Source of the DNA: Nemertoderma westbladi
Lineage: Eukaryota; Xenacoelomorpha; Nemertodermatida; Nemertodermatidae
Direction of reading: 5' to 3'
Length of the DNA stretch: 64,000 nucleotides
NCBI GenBank assembly: GCA_032718475.1
Contig: JAUCBJ010000011.1
Location: 62,001-126,000, forward strand
This document shows positions 10,896 through 22,605 of the stretch, piece by piece; the stretch's first letter is position 1; each line of letters begins with the position of its first letter. Made by a program: the position numbers and the translations under genes. The notes beneath the pieces were generated by a model. The model made no database searches and had not been told where the DNA came from. It worked only from the letters and a program-made list of their open reading frames with translations.

Positions 10896-12110
10896 CAAGT
10901 TTTAATTATTAACCATATTTCGTAAGATATATTTTAAAACATTTATTTATTAATAATGCAATAACTGAATAACCAGATAACGGAACGACAAACCGAATTG
11001 AAACTTTTAATTACTAATAATAATTGTGGTGAGAGGTGATGGAAATCAAGGATATATGTTGTTATGTTATGGAGCACGCGTTGGTAGGCACAGGCAATGA
11101 ATTGATGTCTGTTGAGATGTATTGAAGGAGCACTATTCCTTCATTAGTAATAATATTAATGTCATTGAATAACTGATACCTAAACACACACACACCCCCC
11201 CGTCAGCCAGTTCTATGGGGAGTGAGTGAATGGATAGGGAATTAATGCTATCCTACCATCCCCAACCAGCAGCAGTCTGCCTCTAACAGGCCAGGACATT
11301 CTCAGCGTTGCTAAGACACGGGAAGGAATTACTCCGTATTGACTGTCATTAGGCGGTTAGAGCCTGCGTGTGAATTAATTGATAAAAATGCAATTTTAAT
11401 TGTAAATCAATAAATAACTATAAAACTTGACATTAATCTCGAGTATAAAGTAAAGACTTTGATAGAATGGGACACGGCGAATCTACCCATGTTAATTTTA
11501 TACCAGATGGGATAAATGTTACCCCCCTAAATAATTAATTACCGATAGAAGAATCGAAATAATTCGATTCAACCATACAATTTAGCTGAAGATATTAACT
11601 TAGATTATGGCTTCCGACATTTATGGCTACCGACACACACACACACACACACACACGTCACACACAGACTTTTGAGAAACGGCCATAGTATAATTATATC
11701 AGTTCGCTGATGGCTCGCCATACGTGTCTCGCCCCACAAACATCCATAACTGTACAAACACCCCCATACTGCCATACATACACATTGTCCGGCCTCCGCT
11801 TGAGACAAAAACTACCCAGTCTCAAGACAGATTCGTTATTACATAAAGTACAGTACGCCCTACTTAAAATAATGCATAATTTCATTATTTTTTTGACACC
11901 TTCAAACCTTATGGCTGTATGGTGCTAACCCTGTAACCTATTTATAATACAGTAATACTGGTTCTGGTATGGTAAGGTACAGAAGGTACGGCAGTACGGC
12001 TGTACGTTACGTGTACAGCTGTTGCTGTACGGACTTTGTCTGTTTTTGACCTGTTCAATCAATACTGCAATACGGCAATATAGCCTACCGGTAGAACTGT
12101 AGAAATCACG
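10896..12110. other. Intergenic region upstream of the PPP1R35-like gene
   Basis: No gene seen. Contains a (CA)n run at about 11635-11656 and a repeat-rich stretch of 'gtac' words at 11965-12030 just before the next gene. A promoter must lie here if that gene is transcribed, but no TATA box or initiator can be called with confidence. Confidence 0.5.
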
Positions 12111-13142
12111 ATGACCCAAACTCTTCTCCACCACCTGTGTTCTGTACCGGTAGAGGATTCACCCGGAGACTTCTCCTACACGAGTTCATCTTCCCTCGCT
12201 AACGACTCGACCCCCCAGTCGCCCCCCATGGAACACCGGCGGTTGTACAAGGATAATCTCGCCCTCGGTTATTGGGACCCCGATCTGGCAGTGACCCCCG
12301 AACAACCGCCACCTACGGACGATGTCCGGCCCGGAACTAAACCCTCCCGGGTTCGCTTTAGTATGAACACGGAGATATTCGAGCGGTCTGCCTCCTCCGC
12401 AGATGCCGATAGTACGCTAACAGGGGAATCCCCTGATGGGTCGAATAACGGTTCCTTTGGTTCGGGTGGTTCTACGGAGTTGTACAGTTCAGTTGGTTCC
12501 TCCCCAAGAGGTCCCGCTACGCATGGTTCCGATGAATCCCCGTCCTATGTTTCCGCTCTCCCTTCGTTCCAGGGCGTTCTCTGCTCCCGTTCCGCATCCG
12601 ACACGGAAATCCGCCGGAAGTCGACGGAACTTTCGGACGACGGTTCCGACGCCCTTCCGACTAGCATCCGGTCGGAACCTGAGACACCGGTACCCGCCAT
12701 CCTCTCCAACCCGGTTCTCCATTCGACTCGCCAAATCGCGGAACAACTGAACCGCCTGCGAGGAACGGAGTTCGCCGTTAATAAGGCGATGTCGGATCGA
12801 CTCTCGTCGGATAAACCGACGCGCTCGCGACTGTTGGGTCGGAGTGGCGTCGCGTTGGGGTTCGCTCCGACAGAGTCGGCCTTCTCCGACCTACATACGG
12901 TCGACGTGAACCCCGAGCAGTTCGTCGGACGTCCGTGTCGGACAGTCCGTCGGACCCCGTCCGTACCGGCTACCGAACCCGATATCTGGCGGTTCTACGA
13001 GTCGGACTTCATTAAGGAATCCTTCGATTTCGAGCCGACCGTTCCCATATCAACCCAACTATCTACAACATCCGCTAAAACATTGCGAACCGCATTCCAG
13101 CCGTTCCATAAACTCAAATTGCGAAACAAATTCTCTCAGTGA
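12111..13142 (+). CDS. PPP1R35: Protein phosphatase 1 regulatory subunit 35 (PPP1R35)-like centriolar protein
   Basis: A 343-aa hydrophilic, Ser/Pro-rich protein in one exon. In vertebrates PPP1R35 is a centriolar protein that binds PP1 and helps convert new centrioles into centrosomes. The PP1-docking RVxF motif is visible as SRVRFSM at about residue 80. The C-terminal third (about 205-275) follows the family pattern: PVLHS, then EF..NKAM..RLSS, a turn, F.DL and VDVNPEQ. A later FYES block (about 296) also has a counterpart in the human protein. Residues 95-200 look disordered. Human PPP1R35 is about 250 aa, so this one has a longer middle. The coding region is clearly more GC-rich than its flanks. 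The start used is the first ATG; the Met at about residue 34 (MEHRRLY) is an alternative. The assignment rests on remembered family sequence, not on a search. Confidence 0.7.
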   Translation: MTQTLLHHLCSVPVEDSPGDFSYTSSSSLANDSTPQSPPMEHRRLYKDNLALGYWDPDLAVTPEQPPPTDDVRPGTKPSRVRFSMNTEIFERSASSADADSTLTGESPDGSNNGSFGSGGSTELYSSVGSSPRGPATHGSDESPSYVSALPSFQGVLCSRSASDTEIRRKSTELSDDGSDALPTSIRSEPETPVPAILSNPVLHSTRQIAEQLNRLRGTEFAVNKAMSDRLSSDKPTRSRLLGRSGVALGFAPTESAFSDLHTVDVNPEQFVGRPCRTVRRTPSVPATEPDIWRFYESDFIKESFDFEPTVPISTQLSTTSAKTLRTAFQPFHKLKLRNKFSQ

Positions 13143-14111
13143 ATCTCTTCCATTCGGTTGGAGATCGTTTCAATATAAATTAATTACCCGGTGTAACAGG
13201 CTGATATAGAGAGTTAATAGAAAGAGGGAGTTATCTCAGCCTTGTACACCGGCTCTGGTTTTCTCAATACAAATAATTTTCTTAAGAGAACAAAATGTTT
13301 TGCCACCAAATATATTTTTTCTTTCATTATTTTTATTGAGTTATTCAACTAAATTTCACCTTTATAATAATATTAACTACGAGATACTATTTTTGTACAG
13401 TAGATTTAAATTAAATAGACAGACTTTATTTACCGGGCGAGGTCAATAAGATAGGCCTGTTTTATCTCCGCTTAAAGTTTATAATCCTTAACAACAACAA
13501 TCCCAATAATCCCATTACGATAATGATACCACTGGTTCATAACTAAACGTCCTTTAATACGGTTTCAGATTGTGAGGAAATAAAGTGTACTTTATAAACC
13601 GCAGCGCCATAGACTGGGCGATAAATTAGATCAATTTGAGTAATAAAATACCAAATCGAGAGATTTTATATTTTGTTTAAAATAAACTAACTCCATCCCA
13701 CTACTACACAACAGTGTTCACATGTTTTATAACATTATTTATATTGGTTTGTTTATTTCCTATTTTATATTACACCTTTACCCTTAATATAACATGTTTC
13801 ACATTTAGCAGCCCCCCCCCCCCCCTCAATGTTTTATTAAATGCTACAACGACATTAGGTTGATGGGTTAGCGAACCCGGAAACTGCAGATAAAGAAGAT
13901 TCGGTTCGATTATATTTAAAAAAATTTATAATAAATATATAGAATAGATAAGAGAGCCTCTATCCCTCTATCTATTTAGAAAACCCTAAATAGATAGGGT
14001 TTTGATAATTATTTTGAAAAAATTGCTAACTTGAGGAACATAAATTTTTTTCACAATTTAATTAAAACACTAAAACACAATCCTACACCAAATTCTTACT
14101 AACTTCTATAA
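13143..14111. other. Intergenic, 3' flank of the PPP1R35-like gene
   Basis: AT-rich, no gene seen. AAATAAAG at about 13579 is a possible polyadenylation signal, but it is over 400 bp from the stop. A C run lies at 13811-13826. 13960-14000 contains a short inverted repeat around 'ctatctatttag...ctaaatagatag'. Confidence 0.5.
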
Positions 14112-14300
14112 ATGGCAACAAAGACTCAAGATTGGAATTCTAAGAAAGTGGTTCAATTGCGAGATGAATTGGAATCTCGGGGACTTACCAAATCAGGAAG
14201 TAAAAAGGAAATGATACAACGTTTGAAGGTCTATGAGAAGAAATTACTAAGTGTGAGTTTATCTCAACTAAATGAAGAAGAAGATTCTGGTTTGCTTTAA
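14112..14300 (+). CDS. Small SAP-domain protein or first exon of one
   Basis: A 62-aa ORF of which residues 8-42 form a SAP domain, a helix-turn-helix-like DNA/RNA-binding motif found in chromatin and RNA-processing proteins. The family pattern is visible: KKVVQLRDELESRGL, then SGSKKEMIQRL. The remaining 20 residues are acidic and Ser-rich. GTGAGT at about 14250 is a good 5' splice-site core, so this could be the first exon of a larger gene. No partner exon is recognisable downstream, where a MITE begins within 300 bp. The short SARNP/CIP29 protein also starts with a SAP domain, but there is too little here to equate them. Confidence 0.6.
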   Translation: MATKTQDWNSKKVVQLRDELESRGLTKSGSKKEMIQRLKVYEKKLLSVSLSQLNEEEDSGLL

Positions 14301-14495
14301 CATAGTATAACATTAATCATACAGTTGTTGTGATTCACTCCATTCCCCATCCCTTGTAACACTAATTACTTGAACAGTTCGCTTCATTGTGTGATCTGCA
14401 CAAGTTATGATTTCAGGGTTGCCGCTCTATTCATTTTCAATTTTCCCTGACTTAAAAAAAAAATTATCTGACGGTAGGTGTACAGGTATACACTA

Positions 14496-14535
14496 GGGCG
14501 GTGCGTTTTTTACTTTTTTCGATTTCATTGTGTAA
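14496..14535. repeat. Extra left terminus of the TA-flanked MITE
   Basis: TA followed by GGGCGGTGCGTTTTTTAC and 'cgatttcattg' is repeated here 93 bp before the left end of the complete MITE. The flank 'attatctgacggtaggtgta' is also duplicated, so about 93 bp of flank plus terminus are in tandem. Confidence 0.7.
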
Positions 14536-14588
14536 AAAATTAAGGCAGAGAAAATTATCTGACGGTAGGTGTACGTACAGGTACACTA

Positions 14589-15142
14589 GGGCGGTGCGTT
14601 TTTTACTTTTTTTTTCGATTTCAAGGCAATCATGTTGACTTGTGCCGGAATTCACATTTTCTGAGATATCTCAAGAACTATTCGTTTGTTTTGAAGGTGT
14701 CTACCCCCACTAAATCGGTCATTGCGGTTCGATTGAGCATAATATTAATGCTGTAGGAGAAATAAAAGTTGGCCATCGCGAAAATTGAGAATAAGAGTAA
14801 CTTGCGCCAAAGAGTAGTTTTTGGCGATGTGCCTGTGGCACTACTTCCCTTGGTCCCAAAATCAAAATTTTGGTATCTAACTAAGTTTGGACCCATTTGA
14901 TGACATTTGATGCATGAAGGAAGTTCTTTTTTGAGTCATTGATCTTTCATCAATGTGTTTTATGGTTATAAATTTCATTATGGTGCATCACGATGGCTCA
15001 AAATTTCAACCCTCTTGGCATCCGTGAAGATATAGATGAAATTTATAGAAATTTTTTTTGCCTTATTTTTTTACCATTTGGCAACTTTTGTTCACCGGTA
15101 GAACAATGAAATCGAAAAAAAAAAGTAAAAAACGCACCGCCC
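14589..15142. mobile_element. 554-bp MITE with GGGCGGTGCG ends and TA flanks
   Basis: Terminal inverted repeats of about 35 bp start GGGCGGTGCGTTTTTTAC, continue through a T run and end 'cgatttca'. The element is bounded by TA on both sides (14587-14588 and 15143-15144), as with Tc1/mariner-like insertions. The interior has no transposase. Outside the TA the flanks are also partly inverted ('gtacac' / 'gtgtac'). Confidence 0.75.
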
Positions 15143-15144
15143 TA

Positions 15145-15739
15145 GTGTACACTAGATGTTGATAAATATATTATAATATTCATTCTCACCAAAAGCCCCA
15201 AACACTGTCTGGATTTTGTTCAGTGGCTTAATGTTGGAAGTTTTGACAAAAACCAAGTACCATACCACGAAAGGAAATTTTATTTCCAATTGCGTCAACA
15301 TTTTTTCAAATTGCAGGAAATATGTTATTATTAAAATTAATTTATGGAAAAAATGGATGGTTTTAAATGTCCGCAAGTAAAGTAAGGTTATATTTTTAAT
15401 ATACCGCTACCGCTACACCACAAACAGCACCAGAAAGAGGAAATAATTCTGCTCATAATATGCAATATGGTCCGCATTTATTAATTCGAGTGTTAACGCT
15501 TCGCCGACAACCGGCAACCACTGCCGACAACAGCAAATATTATGAAAATGTAACCTGAGTTCGTGACTCTCGTTTATTGTTTTGGTTAGAAAAACTTTCC
15601 ACTGTATCCTGTTCCTTTCCCTCACTTAATAAATGTCATTAATTAACTTTAATAATGTTTTTGTCGGCGTTGGAGAAAACGAACTTCGAATGTGGATGAG
15701 GTAGCCAAGGTTCAAGTTTTCCTGAATTTAATATATTAT
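15145..15739. other. Intergenic with one copy of a dispersed motif
   Basis: No gene seen. At 15572-15620 is 'gtttattgttttggttagaa' followed by 'ctgttcctttccct'. This matches in reverse the unit of the 68-bp array at 33986-34301 and the middle of the MITE at 61052-61301. Confidence 0.5.
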
Positions 15740-16820
15740 AGCACGAAGGCTAGGGATGTGCCGGATTGACTATTTTCAAACCGGCCAGGCCGGAGCCGGA
15801 TTCGTAAAAAAAAATCCGGCCGGAATTCCGGCCAAGCGGGATTTTTTTTATATATCACCACTTTTTGCTTTGAATCAGCTATTTTATGCATGAACAGAAC
15901 TGGAGGGAGGGAGGCGACCACGTTATTTGGTCCTTTTGGCGTTAGGTCCTGTATTGATAGATAACGTGCTGGATCATTATCAGCAAGGTCATGATGATAA
16001 GGACTTTGACTTTAATAAGAATTCAGAAGTAGATAAGTAAGTATATGTCAATTATCCCAACTGAACGGGACGAGATGAGCGTTATGAGTTGGTGGCTGCA
16101 AATAAGGAATCATTTCCTAATTTACAAACCTTGTACATATATATTTAGTATCACCAGCGTCTTCAATTTATTCCGAGCGAATATTTGTAGAGGCTGGTAA
16201 TGTATTTGATAAGAAACGCTCTCCTCTACTTCCGGATCGTGGAGATAAACTAATATTTTTGTACCATAACCTACGCCGATATGATATACCGTAATGGATT
16301 GATTTGATGAATAAAGTGCAAATTGAAAAATAGAACGAAGAAATAATAGGTGTAGTTTTTTTATACTCTCTGAGTTAAATTGGATTTACTAGAGTTACTA
16401 AATTGCCTGTCGAATATATAAACTGGTCATTCACGGCGGTAAGCTTAATATCAATTTACAACAAACCTAGCTAGAGCAAACATCAACGCTTGTGCGCTGG
16501 GACAATGTAATAATTATTGACTAGTTATAATTAGTATATGGGTATATACATGGTTCAATGCCGACCATATAGACCAAGTTACGTACGGGACAACAAATAT
16601 ACAAACATGTAAATCATTCGAGAATGAATGGTCGGTTGGCCTTGATAATTTGATCGCCAGATCCACCATATTCGGTCCCCTCCTGCTGTGATACACTCCG
16701 ACCACAGTTTGTTATAGAAAAAGCTACAACGATTAAAAAAAAATCGTTACTTACGGGGCAAATTTCAAATATTATGATTGTAATTACGGGCTCATTTTGG
16801 CCATTAAAATTACAATTACG

Positions 16821-17352
16821 GTGCCAAACGATTAATATCCTTGCTGAGTATAATTCCGGTGCCAAACGATTAATATCCTTGCTGAGTATAATTCCGGTGC
16901 CAAACGATTAATATCCTTGCTGAGTATAATTCCGGTGCCAAACGATTAATATCCTTGCTGAGTATAATTCCGGTGCCAAACGATTAATATCCTTGCTGAG
17001 TATAATTACGGTGCCAAACGATTAATATCCCTGCTGAGTATAATTACGGTGCCAAACGATTAATATCCCTGCTGAGTATAATTACGGTGCCAAACGATTA
17101 ATATCCCTGCTGAGTATAATTACGGTGCCAAACGATTAATATCCCTGCTGAGTATAATTACGGTGCCAAACGATTAATATCCCTGCTGAGTATAATTACG
17201 GTGCCAAACGATTAATATCCCTGCTGAGTATAATTACGGTGCCAAACGATTAATATCCCTGCTGAGTATAATTACGGTGCCAAACGATTAATATCCTTGC
17301 TGAGTATAATTCCGGTGCCAAACGATTAATATCCTTGCTGAGTATATTTCCT
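16821..17352. repeat. 38-bp satellite, 14 copies
   Basis: Units starting 'gtgccaaacgattaatatcc' recur every 38 bp from 16821 to about 17350. Two variants form blocks. Copies 1-5 and 13-14 read 'ccttgctgag' and mostly end 'ttcc', while copies 6-12 read 'ccctgctgag...ttac'. The block pattern indicates growth by local duplication of multi-unit segments. Confidence 0.92.
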
Positions 17353-18016
17353 GTGAACAAATAAACGTAGCTTTGTAGTAAATTTGAGATATCAGAAATA
17401 CAAAAAAAATATTAATGTGGTCCGATTTTTTGTTACACAACGTGACACTCGGTAAATGATTAATTTAATGGCCTATAAATTGTCAAATATGGGCCAATAA
17501 CCCGATGTGTTGACACTTCCACTCATATTCTTCCATTTGAATCAGTTAGATTGGCAATTTTTGGTGACTTAGCAGTTCATATGAATATATTCCGTGAGCG
17601 TCTCCAAAATGGTCCAAAAAAGTGTCCCATACTTAACGGAGGTTTTTTTTTTTATCAGAAAACGCGAACTCATCTAGATTTAGATCACCACATCCATTTC
17701 TCAGATAGTTTTGCCATGTATGTATGTGTTGTATCAGTGAGACTGCTACGTAAACATTTATTTGGCCAGGTTGAAAAAAACTGCCATGTCCCATAACGTG
17801 ACAGGGTGTCCCATACTTTACATTGTGTTGGGGGCAGAAGTTAATCATGGTCTAAACAACTAAGTACTTACATTTAATTAATGGTTGGGGGATTTCCAGT
17901 CACAGATAAACTGTAACCTGCTCCTTCCCATTAATTACAATAGATCAAATTAATTTATTACCAAATTAACCGTTTGTGGAAAGGGTTTAGAGATTGGGAC
18001 ATTAGTTGAGAGTGGG

Positions 18017-18124
18017 ATGGAAGTTGGGAATGGAACAGGAGTTGGCAGTGGGATGGAAGTTGGGAATGGAACAGGAGTTGGAAGTGGGATAGAAGTTGGG
18101 AATGGAACAGGAGTTGGCAGTGGG
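18017..18124 (+). repeat. 36-bp x 3 tandem repeat, open in one frame
   Basis: Three units start 'atggaagttgggaatggaac' and repeat every 36 bp. The plus frame reads MEVGNGTGVGSG three times, followed by an acidic tail to a stop at 18205; the frame is open from 17954. A coding exon is possible, but the location inside a hAT-like element and the low complexity argue for a chance open frame. Confidence 0.6.
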
Positions 18125-19123
18125 AAGGTCGATAAACTGGATTTAAATTCTAGTACGGAGGAGTTGTTTGAGGAATTTTATGATTTGTTTTTAATTGGAA
18201 AATAAATGTCAAAATTTATAATAATAGTTTCCATGTAAATTCCTTCCTATACCATATCAATATGTCCCATGACACCAAAAACTGTCTATTTACATTTTCA
18301 AATTAATTGTTTGATATAAAATAACGGTTTTCAGTTGACCATATGCAACAGTTTTGTGTATCACATTGTTATTAACATGAAAAAAACAATTAGTTCCACG
18401 GCAAAGTTTCCCAGAAAGTGAAACTTTGTGTTGTCACTCTATAAAAAAATTATTTTTAGCGACATAATTTTTGATTTTTTTCTCACCAGAAAACTTTCCA
18501 CTTCGATCTGATATCTCTTGCCGGACACCTCAATACCGCCATTAAACGACTGTTACTTCAAATTTTCAAGAATATGGACATAAAGAACGAAAAAAATATT
18601 TACCGGTATAAATTTTCCCTATGTGACAAAAATTTATTCTCAATTTTTGCATTTCGTAATATTTCTCTCAATAACGGCCAATAAATTTTTGGGGCTTTTT
18701 CTGGTTTCATATGCAGAAATTATCGCTCTTTCTAACCATCAATATGACAAATTCTCAAAGTTAATTTCAAAATTCAACAAATTTCAAAAATCACAATTGG
18801 TCAATATGGTTGGCATTGACCCACATGTACTATTTATTACCTATTATATAGTAAATATTAAAGTGTTAGTGAGGCTGAGCCCAACCAAATACAAATATTA
18901 TTGGTATAACAAGTAGTCCGTCAGCTCAGCATGTAGATAGTTACAAAATGATAGCTCTTCTTTAGACCCTATCATATGGTACAAACTATGAAAAAATTGT
19001 ATTGTATTCCTTTGTATTTGCTTATGTTTAAATTTGTTTGAATTTAAAAGAAAATTTATTTTTATGTTTTTTTTTTTGAAAATTTACATTAATTGTAAAT
19101 ATCCGGCACACCCCTAGCACGAA

Positions 19124-21550
19124 ACTAATGTAAAAAAAAATAGGACTGTATTAGGCCTACTCCGATACTGCAATGCAATAGATGGATAGGGCTCATTGCT
19201 TGAGTTGCATAGCATACAACGGGGTCAGGCAATCTACCAAGTTTACAAAGTTGCAAACAGTATTTTATGATCATGTTCATGATCATGAATTTAAGTGATT
19301 GTAGTGTTAAAAGACGCGCAAGACTCAATTGATATAAGCCATGTATAAAATGGTTGAGATTAAATGTGTATTTGAATGGATCTAAAATCACCCACCATAG
19401 AAACCAATGTAAGAAATTATCAGAGCACTGCGTAGTGACGTCAAATCTGTAGCAGCCAATCACAGTCGATTTTCAAAATTGGCTTCCCGCGCTTATTTAA
19501 ACCCGCTATTTCGACCGTTTCCTCGTGTTTTTTTCAAAAAACACACCCCGCCACTCGATTCAGGACACCTTGTTACCCCTTATTAATTCGCTCACCAACT
19601 CTATTGCAACAAATTTATATCATTATGAATATGAATACAGCTAGCGAGCTCGGTTGCTAGGTATATCGGACAAGATGATTCGTCCTTCATGTAACATATT
19701 GAGGTAAATAGTAAATGTTTATCATTGCGCATCCAATGAGTACATGTGTACTCATTGTGTACCCAATGAGGTATAACAATACATAAATTTGTTATCTGTG
19801 AAAGACTTAGCCTACACGACGCATTGGACGAGATCATGCGTCCATTCATGTAACGCGTCCGCATGTAACGCGTCCGCACGTAACGTGTAACGCATCGTCA
19901 CATGAAAGGGCCATCCTTCATGTAACACACTGAGCATGATAGAGTGGTCGAATCCCTGTCTGGTATTGAAGTATTGTAGCCTCTGGTCCAATAGTTAGCT
20001 GCAGTTCTGGAGTACATTGTATGTTTATCGCGTTGGTACTGATCACAGGTCAGGGTGTGGGGGTCAGTTTCCTCCAAGCATGCTTTAGCTAGTGATAGTA
20101 CCGTGCTAAAGCCAGTACCTAAGGTTCTTGACTGTCTTGTTTTGTGTATCTTTCTTATCTCGTGTATCTTTTTTGTGGATGAACAAATATTTTATTAACT
20201 ACTACAGCATACAGCGCTGTTGCGTACAGTCAAACGGACGCTAGCTGAAGTAGTACTCTCATTATTATAGTGTTAGTATTCGTCTAGTATTCTCCACTAA
20301 TCTCCATTAGATATATGAAAACCGCCTGTCCAAAAATATCAATAAATAAATTGTTAAGTTTGCCCTTGCAAGCATTAGGCCTAATTACAATTCATAAAGC
20401 TACTTACTAGTTCGCCCTCTAGCGGAAAAATTTAGAAGTAAACATGGAGCAGCGTCACTACGATTAACTTCGATTGAATGGCGAGGTGAGCGGAGCGAGT
20501 AGATAATATTTCACACATTTTCGCTTATGTCACATTTCCTGTATAAATAGGTCTATCAAATTACCTGACTTCTCCCTGATTTGTCTATTTGTTACAAGAA
20601 TTTCCTGACGTTTAAAGAAAAAATGAAATTCCCTGTGAGTGGCAACCCGTTCTGTCATTGATGAAGCCAATTCTGGTCTCATTTGAACCGCTAAGCGTAG
20701 GTCTGGATTGTTCTTCTCAATTTTTTTGAAAACTGATGACTAGCAAACTTAAAAGTACTAAAGCGAAAATACTAGGAGGTCGTCCATAAATGACAATAAT
20801 GACATACATGTAAATCCCGTATATTAGGACCACCCTCGCCCCCCTTCCCCTCACCGACCAAGGATGTCTGGATTTGGCCCGTAGGAAACAGAATCATGAT
20901 TGCTAATTGGGTTGGAATTAGGTTTTTCGAATTATTTAAATAACTATTTGGCAAATTAAATTGTATTATTAGCCTTGCATGTTGCGTTTACTTCTAACAT
21001 CACTTAGTGAATCGGGGTGACTGGCAGTGAATATGGTTACAATCCAATAGGATTCCTTCGTCCTACTAAACCAAAGGGGTTTCATACCACGGATAAATAA
21101 ATAAAAAGGGATTAGATATTAATAACTTATTGTGCTGCATATTTATAGTGCATATATACCAACATCATTCTCTAAAAACATTGAAATTATTAATAACTAA
21201 CTGCTTAAAAACAAACCAGACGATACAAATTATTAATCAGGGTAATTAATTACGTGCTCAAAATTAGCGACCTGCAGAACTTATATAATCAAATGTTAAA
21301 GCTTACAATCAAAGACGAGCGTAACAAAATATAATTGGTTTAGCACAATGTGTACGAAAATAAGAGAATCTATTGAGCAGTTGTGTAATATAATATTATT
21401 TGTGTGGCACAAAGTGTATTATATAAAATAAAGTATTCGAATTCAATATAAACAACAAAACTGGTTCATCAGTGTAGCAGTTTGCAGCCATAAGGTGGTA
21501 AACAGCATAGCCAGGTCCTATCGGAATGGTTACAGAAGACGTACAGATGA
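19124..21550. other. Intergenic, repeat pieces only
   Basis: No gene seen. 19504-19609 is copy 2 of the dispersed repeat at 6844-6978. 19739-19758 holds a near-perfect palindrome around 'atgagtacatgtgtactcat'. 19850-19895 repeats 'gtaacgcgtccgca'. 20475-20620 resembles the body of the hAT-like MITE at 6390-6834. The rest is AT-rich. Confidence 0.5.
19504..19609. repeat. Dispersed repeat, copy 2
   Basis: Second copy of the 6844-6978 sequence, with several substitutions and a deletion near its right end before 'caccaactctatt'. Confidence 0.7.
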
Positions 21551-21790
21551 TTCAACTCACTGATTGGTTGGTTATCTCAGGGCCCGAGTTATTAAGTCGG
21601 GGCCCGAGATAATTAAACTCACTGATTGGTTGGTTATCTCAGGGCCCGAGTTATTAAGTCGGGGCCCGAGATAATTCAACTCACTGATTGGTTGGTTATC
21701 TCATGGCCCGAGTTATTAAGTCGGGGGCCGAGATAATTCAACTCACTGATTGGTTGGTTATCTCAGGGCCCGATTTATAAGTCGGGGGAA
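21551..21790. repeat. 62-bp tandem repeat, 4 copies
   Basis: 'aactcactgattggttggtt' starts at 21554, 21616, 21678 and 21740, an exact 62-bp period. Each unit contains 'ctcagggcccgag' and 'ggggcccgagat', so the GGGCCC palindrome occurs about twice per unit. Confidence 0.92.
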
Positions 21791-22600
21791 AGCTGGGCGT
21801 GGATGAATTCCAGATATTATGTAAAAAACATTTGAATTTGGTTGAGAAATAGCTGAGATATGGGCGTTAGAAAGTTGCATGTATTTGCTTCAATTGCCGG
21901 ACATTTATTATATTTAATAAATATACCATGTTCTAGAACATTTTATTAATGTATGAATATTCAAGTCGTAGTAGTATTATTATACAGTATTTGAATTGTA
22001 TTGTTGCACAGCTACTGCTGTTGACCAGCTGAGATAAACAAAATATTCCAGAATATTGATTAGTTTTTAAATAGAACAAAATAGCCTTTGTGCAGGTGTA
22101 AACCCATGCAACTTTTGATCGCTCAAATCTCAGCTATTATACGACGAAATTCAGTTTGTGTTACATTCAGTTTGAATCCTTGCATGGCTAGCTTTCTAGC
22201 GGTACCAACAAATCACTATAAGGTAGAAGAAAAACTGCAGTGGGAATGGTACAATATCGACGGATGACGGATGGATTTTTGTAAACACTTGTAGCAAAAG
22301 AATGAAAGCGAAAACAACAGGCTGGCTCACCCAGTAATGAGGACGGAGGTGAAACAATCTTTGTTTCAAACGAATTACGAGTTATTTTTATTTACGATAA
22401 TACGAGTTATTTCCAATTTTTAGTTTTATAAATATCTATAAATTAGTTAAAAAATATTAGAAATTGTGATTTTTATTTATAAATTTCATATTTAGAAAAA
22501 AAAACGCTGCTCCTACCGGTACGGTTGAACAATTAGCAATGGAGACTTACATAAAATTAACTGAAGATTTTCTCATCCCTTTACATCACTTATGAATGCC
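21791..22600. other. Intergenic, nothing recognised
   Basis: AT-rich sequence with no ORF of interest and no repeat that recurs elsewhere in the window. Confidence 0.5.
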
Positions 22601-22605
22601 CTCTT

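Larger units (their letters stand above)
15740..19123. mobile_element. hAT-like non-autonomous element, about 3.4 kb (candidate)
   Basis: The 8-bp direct repeat agcacgaa (15740-15747 and 19116-19123) surrounds inverted ends AGGGATGTGCCGGAT (from 15752) and the complement of AGGGGTGTGCCGGAT (ending 19115). (C)AGGG.TGTGC ends with 8-bp duplications are the hAT pattern. Three extra bases (ggc) lie between the left duplication and the left end. No transposase fragment can be read inside. The interior has a GC-rich inverted repeat just inside the left end ('ccggccaggccggagccgg'), a 38-bp satellite, a 36-bp x3 repeat and AT-rich filler. Confidence 0.55.

Noticed and set aside
17551-17848. 81-aa plus-strand and 71-aa minus-strand ORFs
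   Set aside because: Overlapping on opposite strands, low-complexity ends, inside a hAT-like element; no domain.
15740-19123. hAT transposase in the 3.4-kb element
   Set aside because: I looked for BED zinc-finger and hAT dimerisation-type residues in all frames of the open stretches and could not read any.
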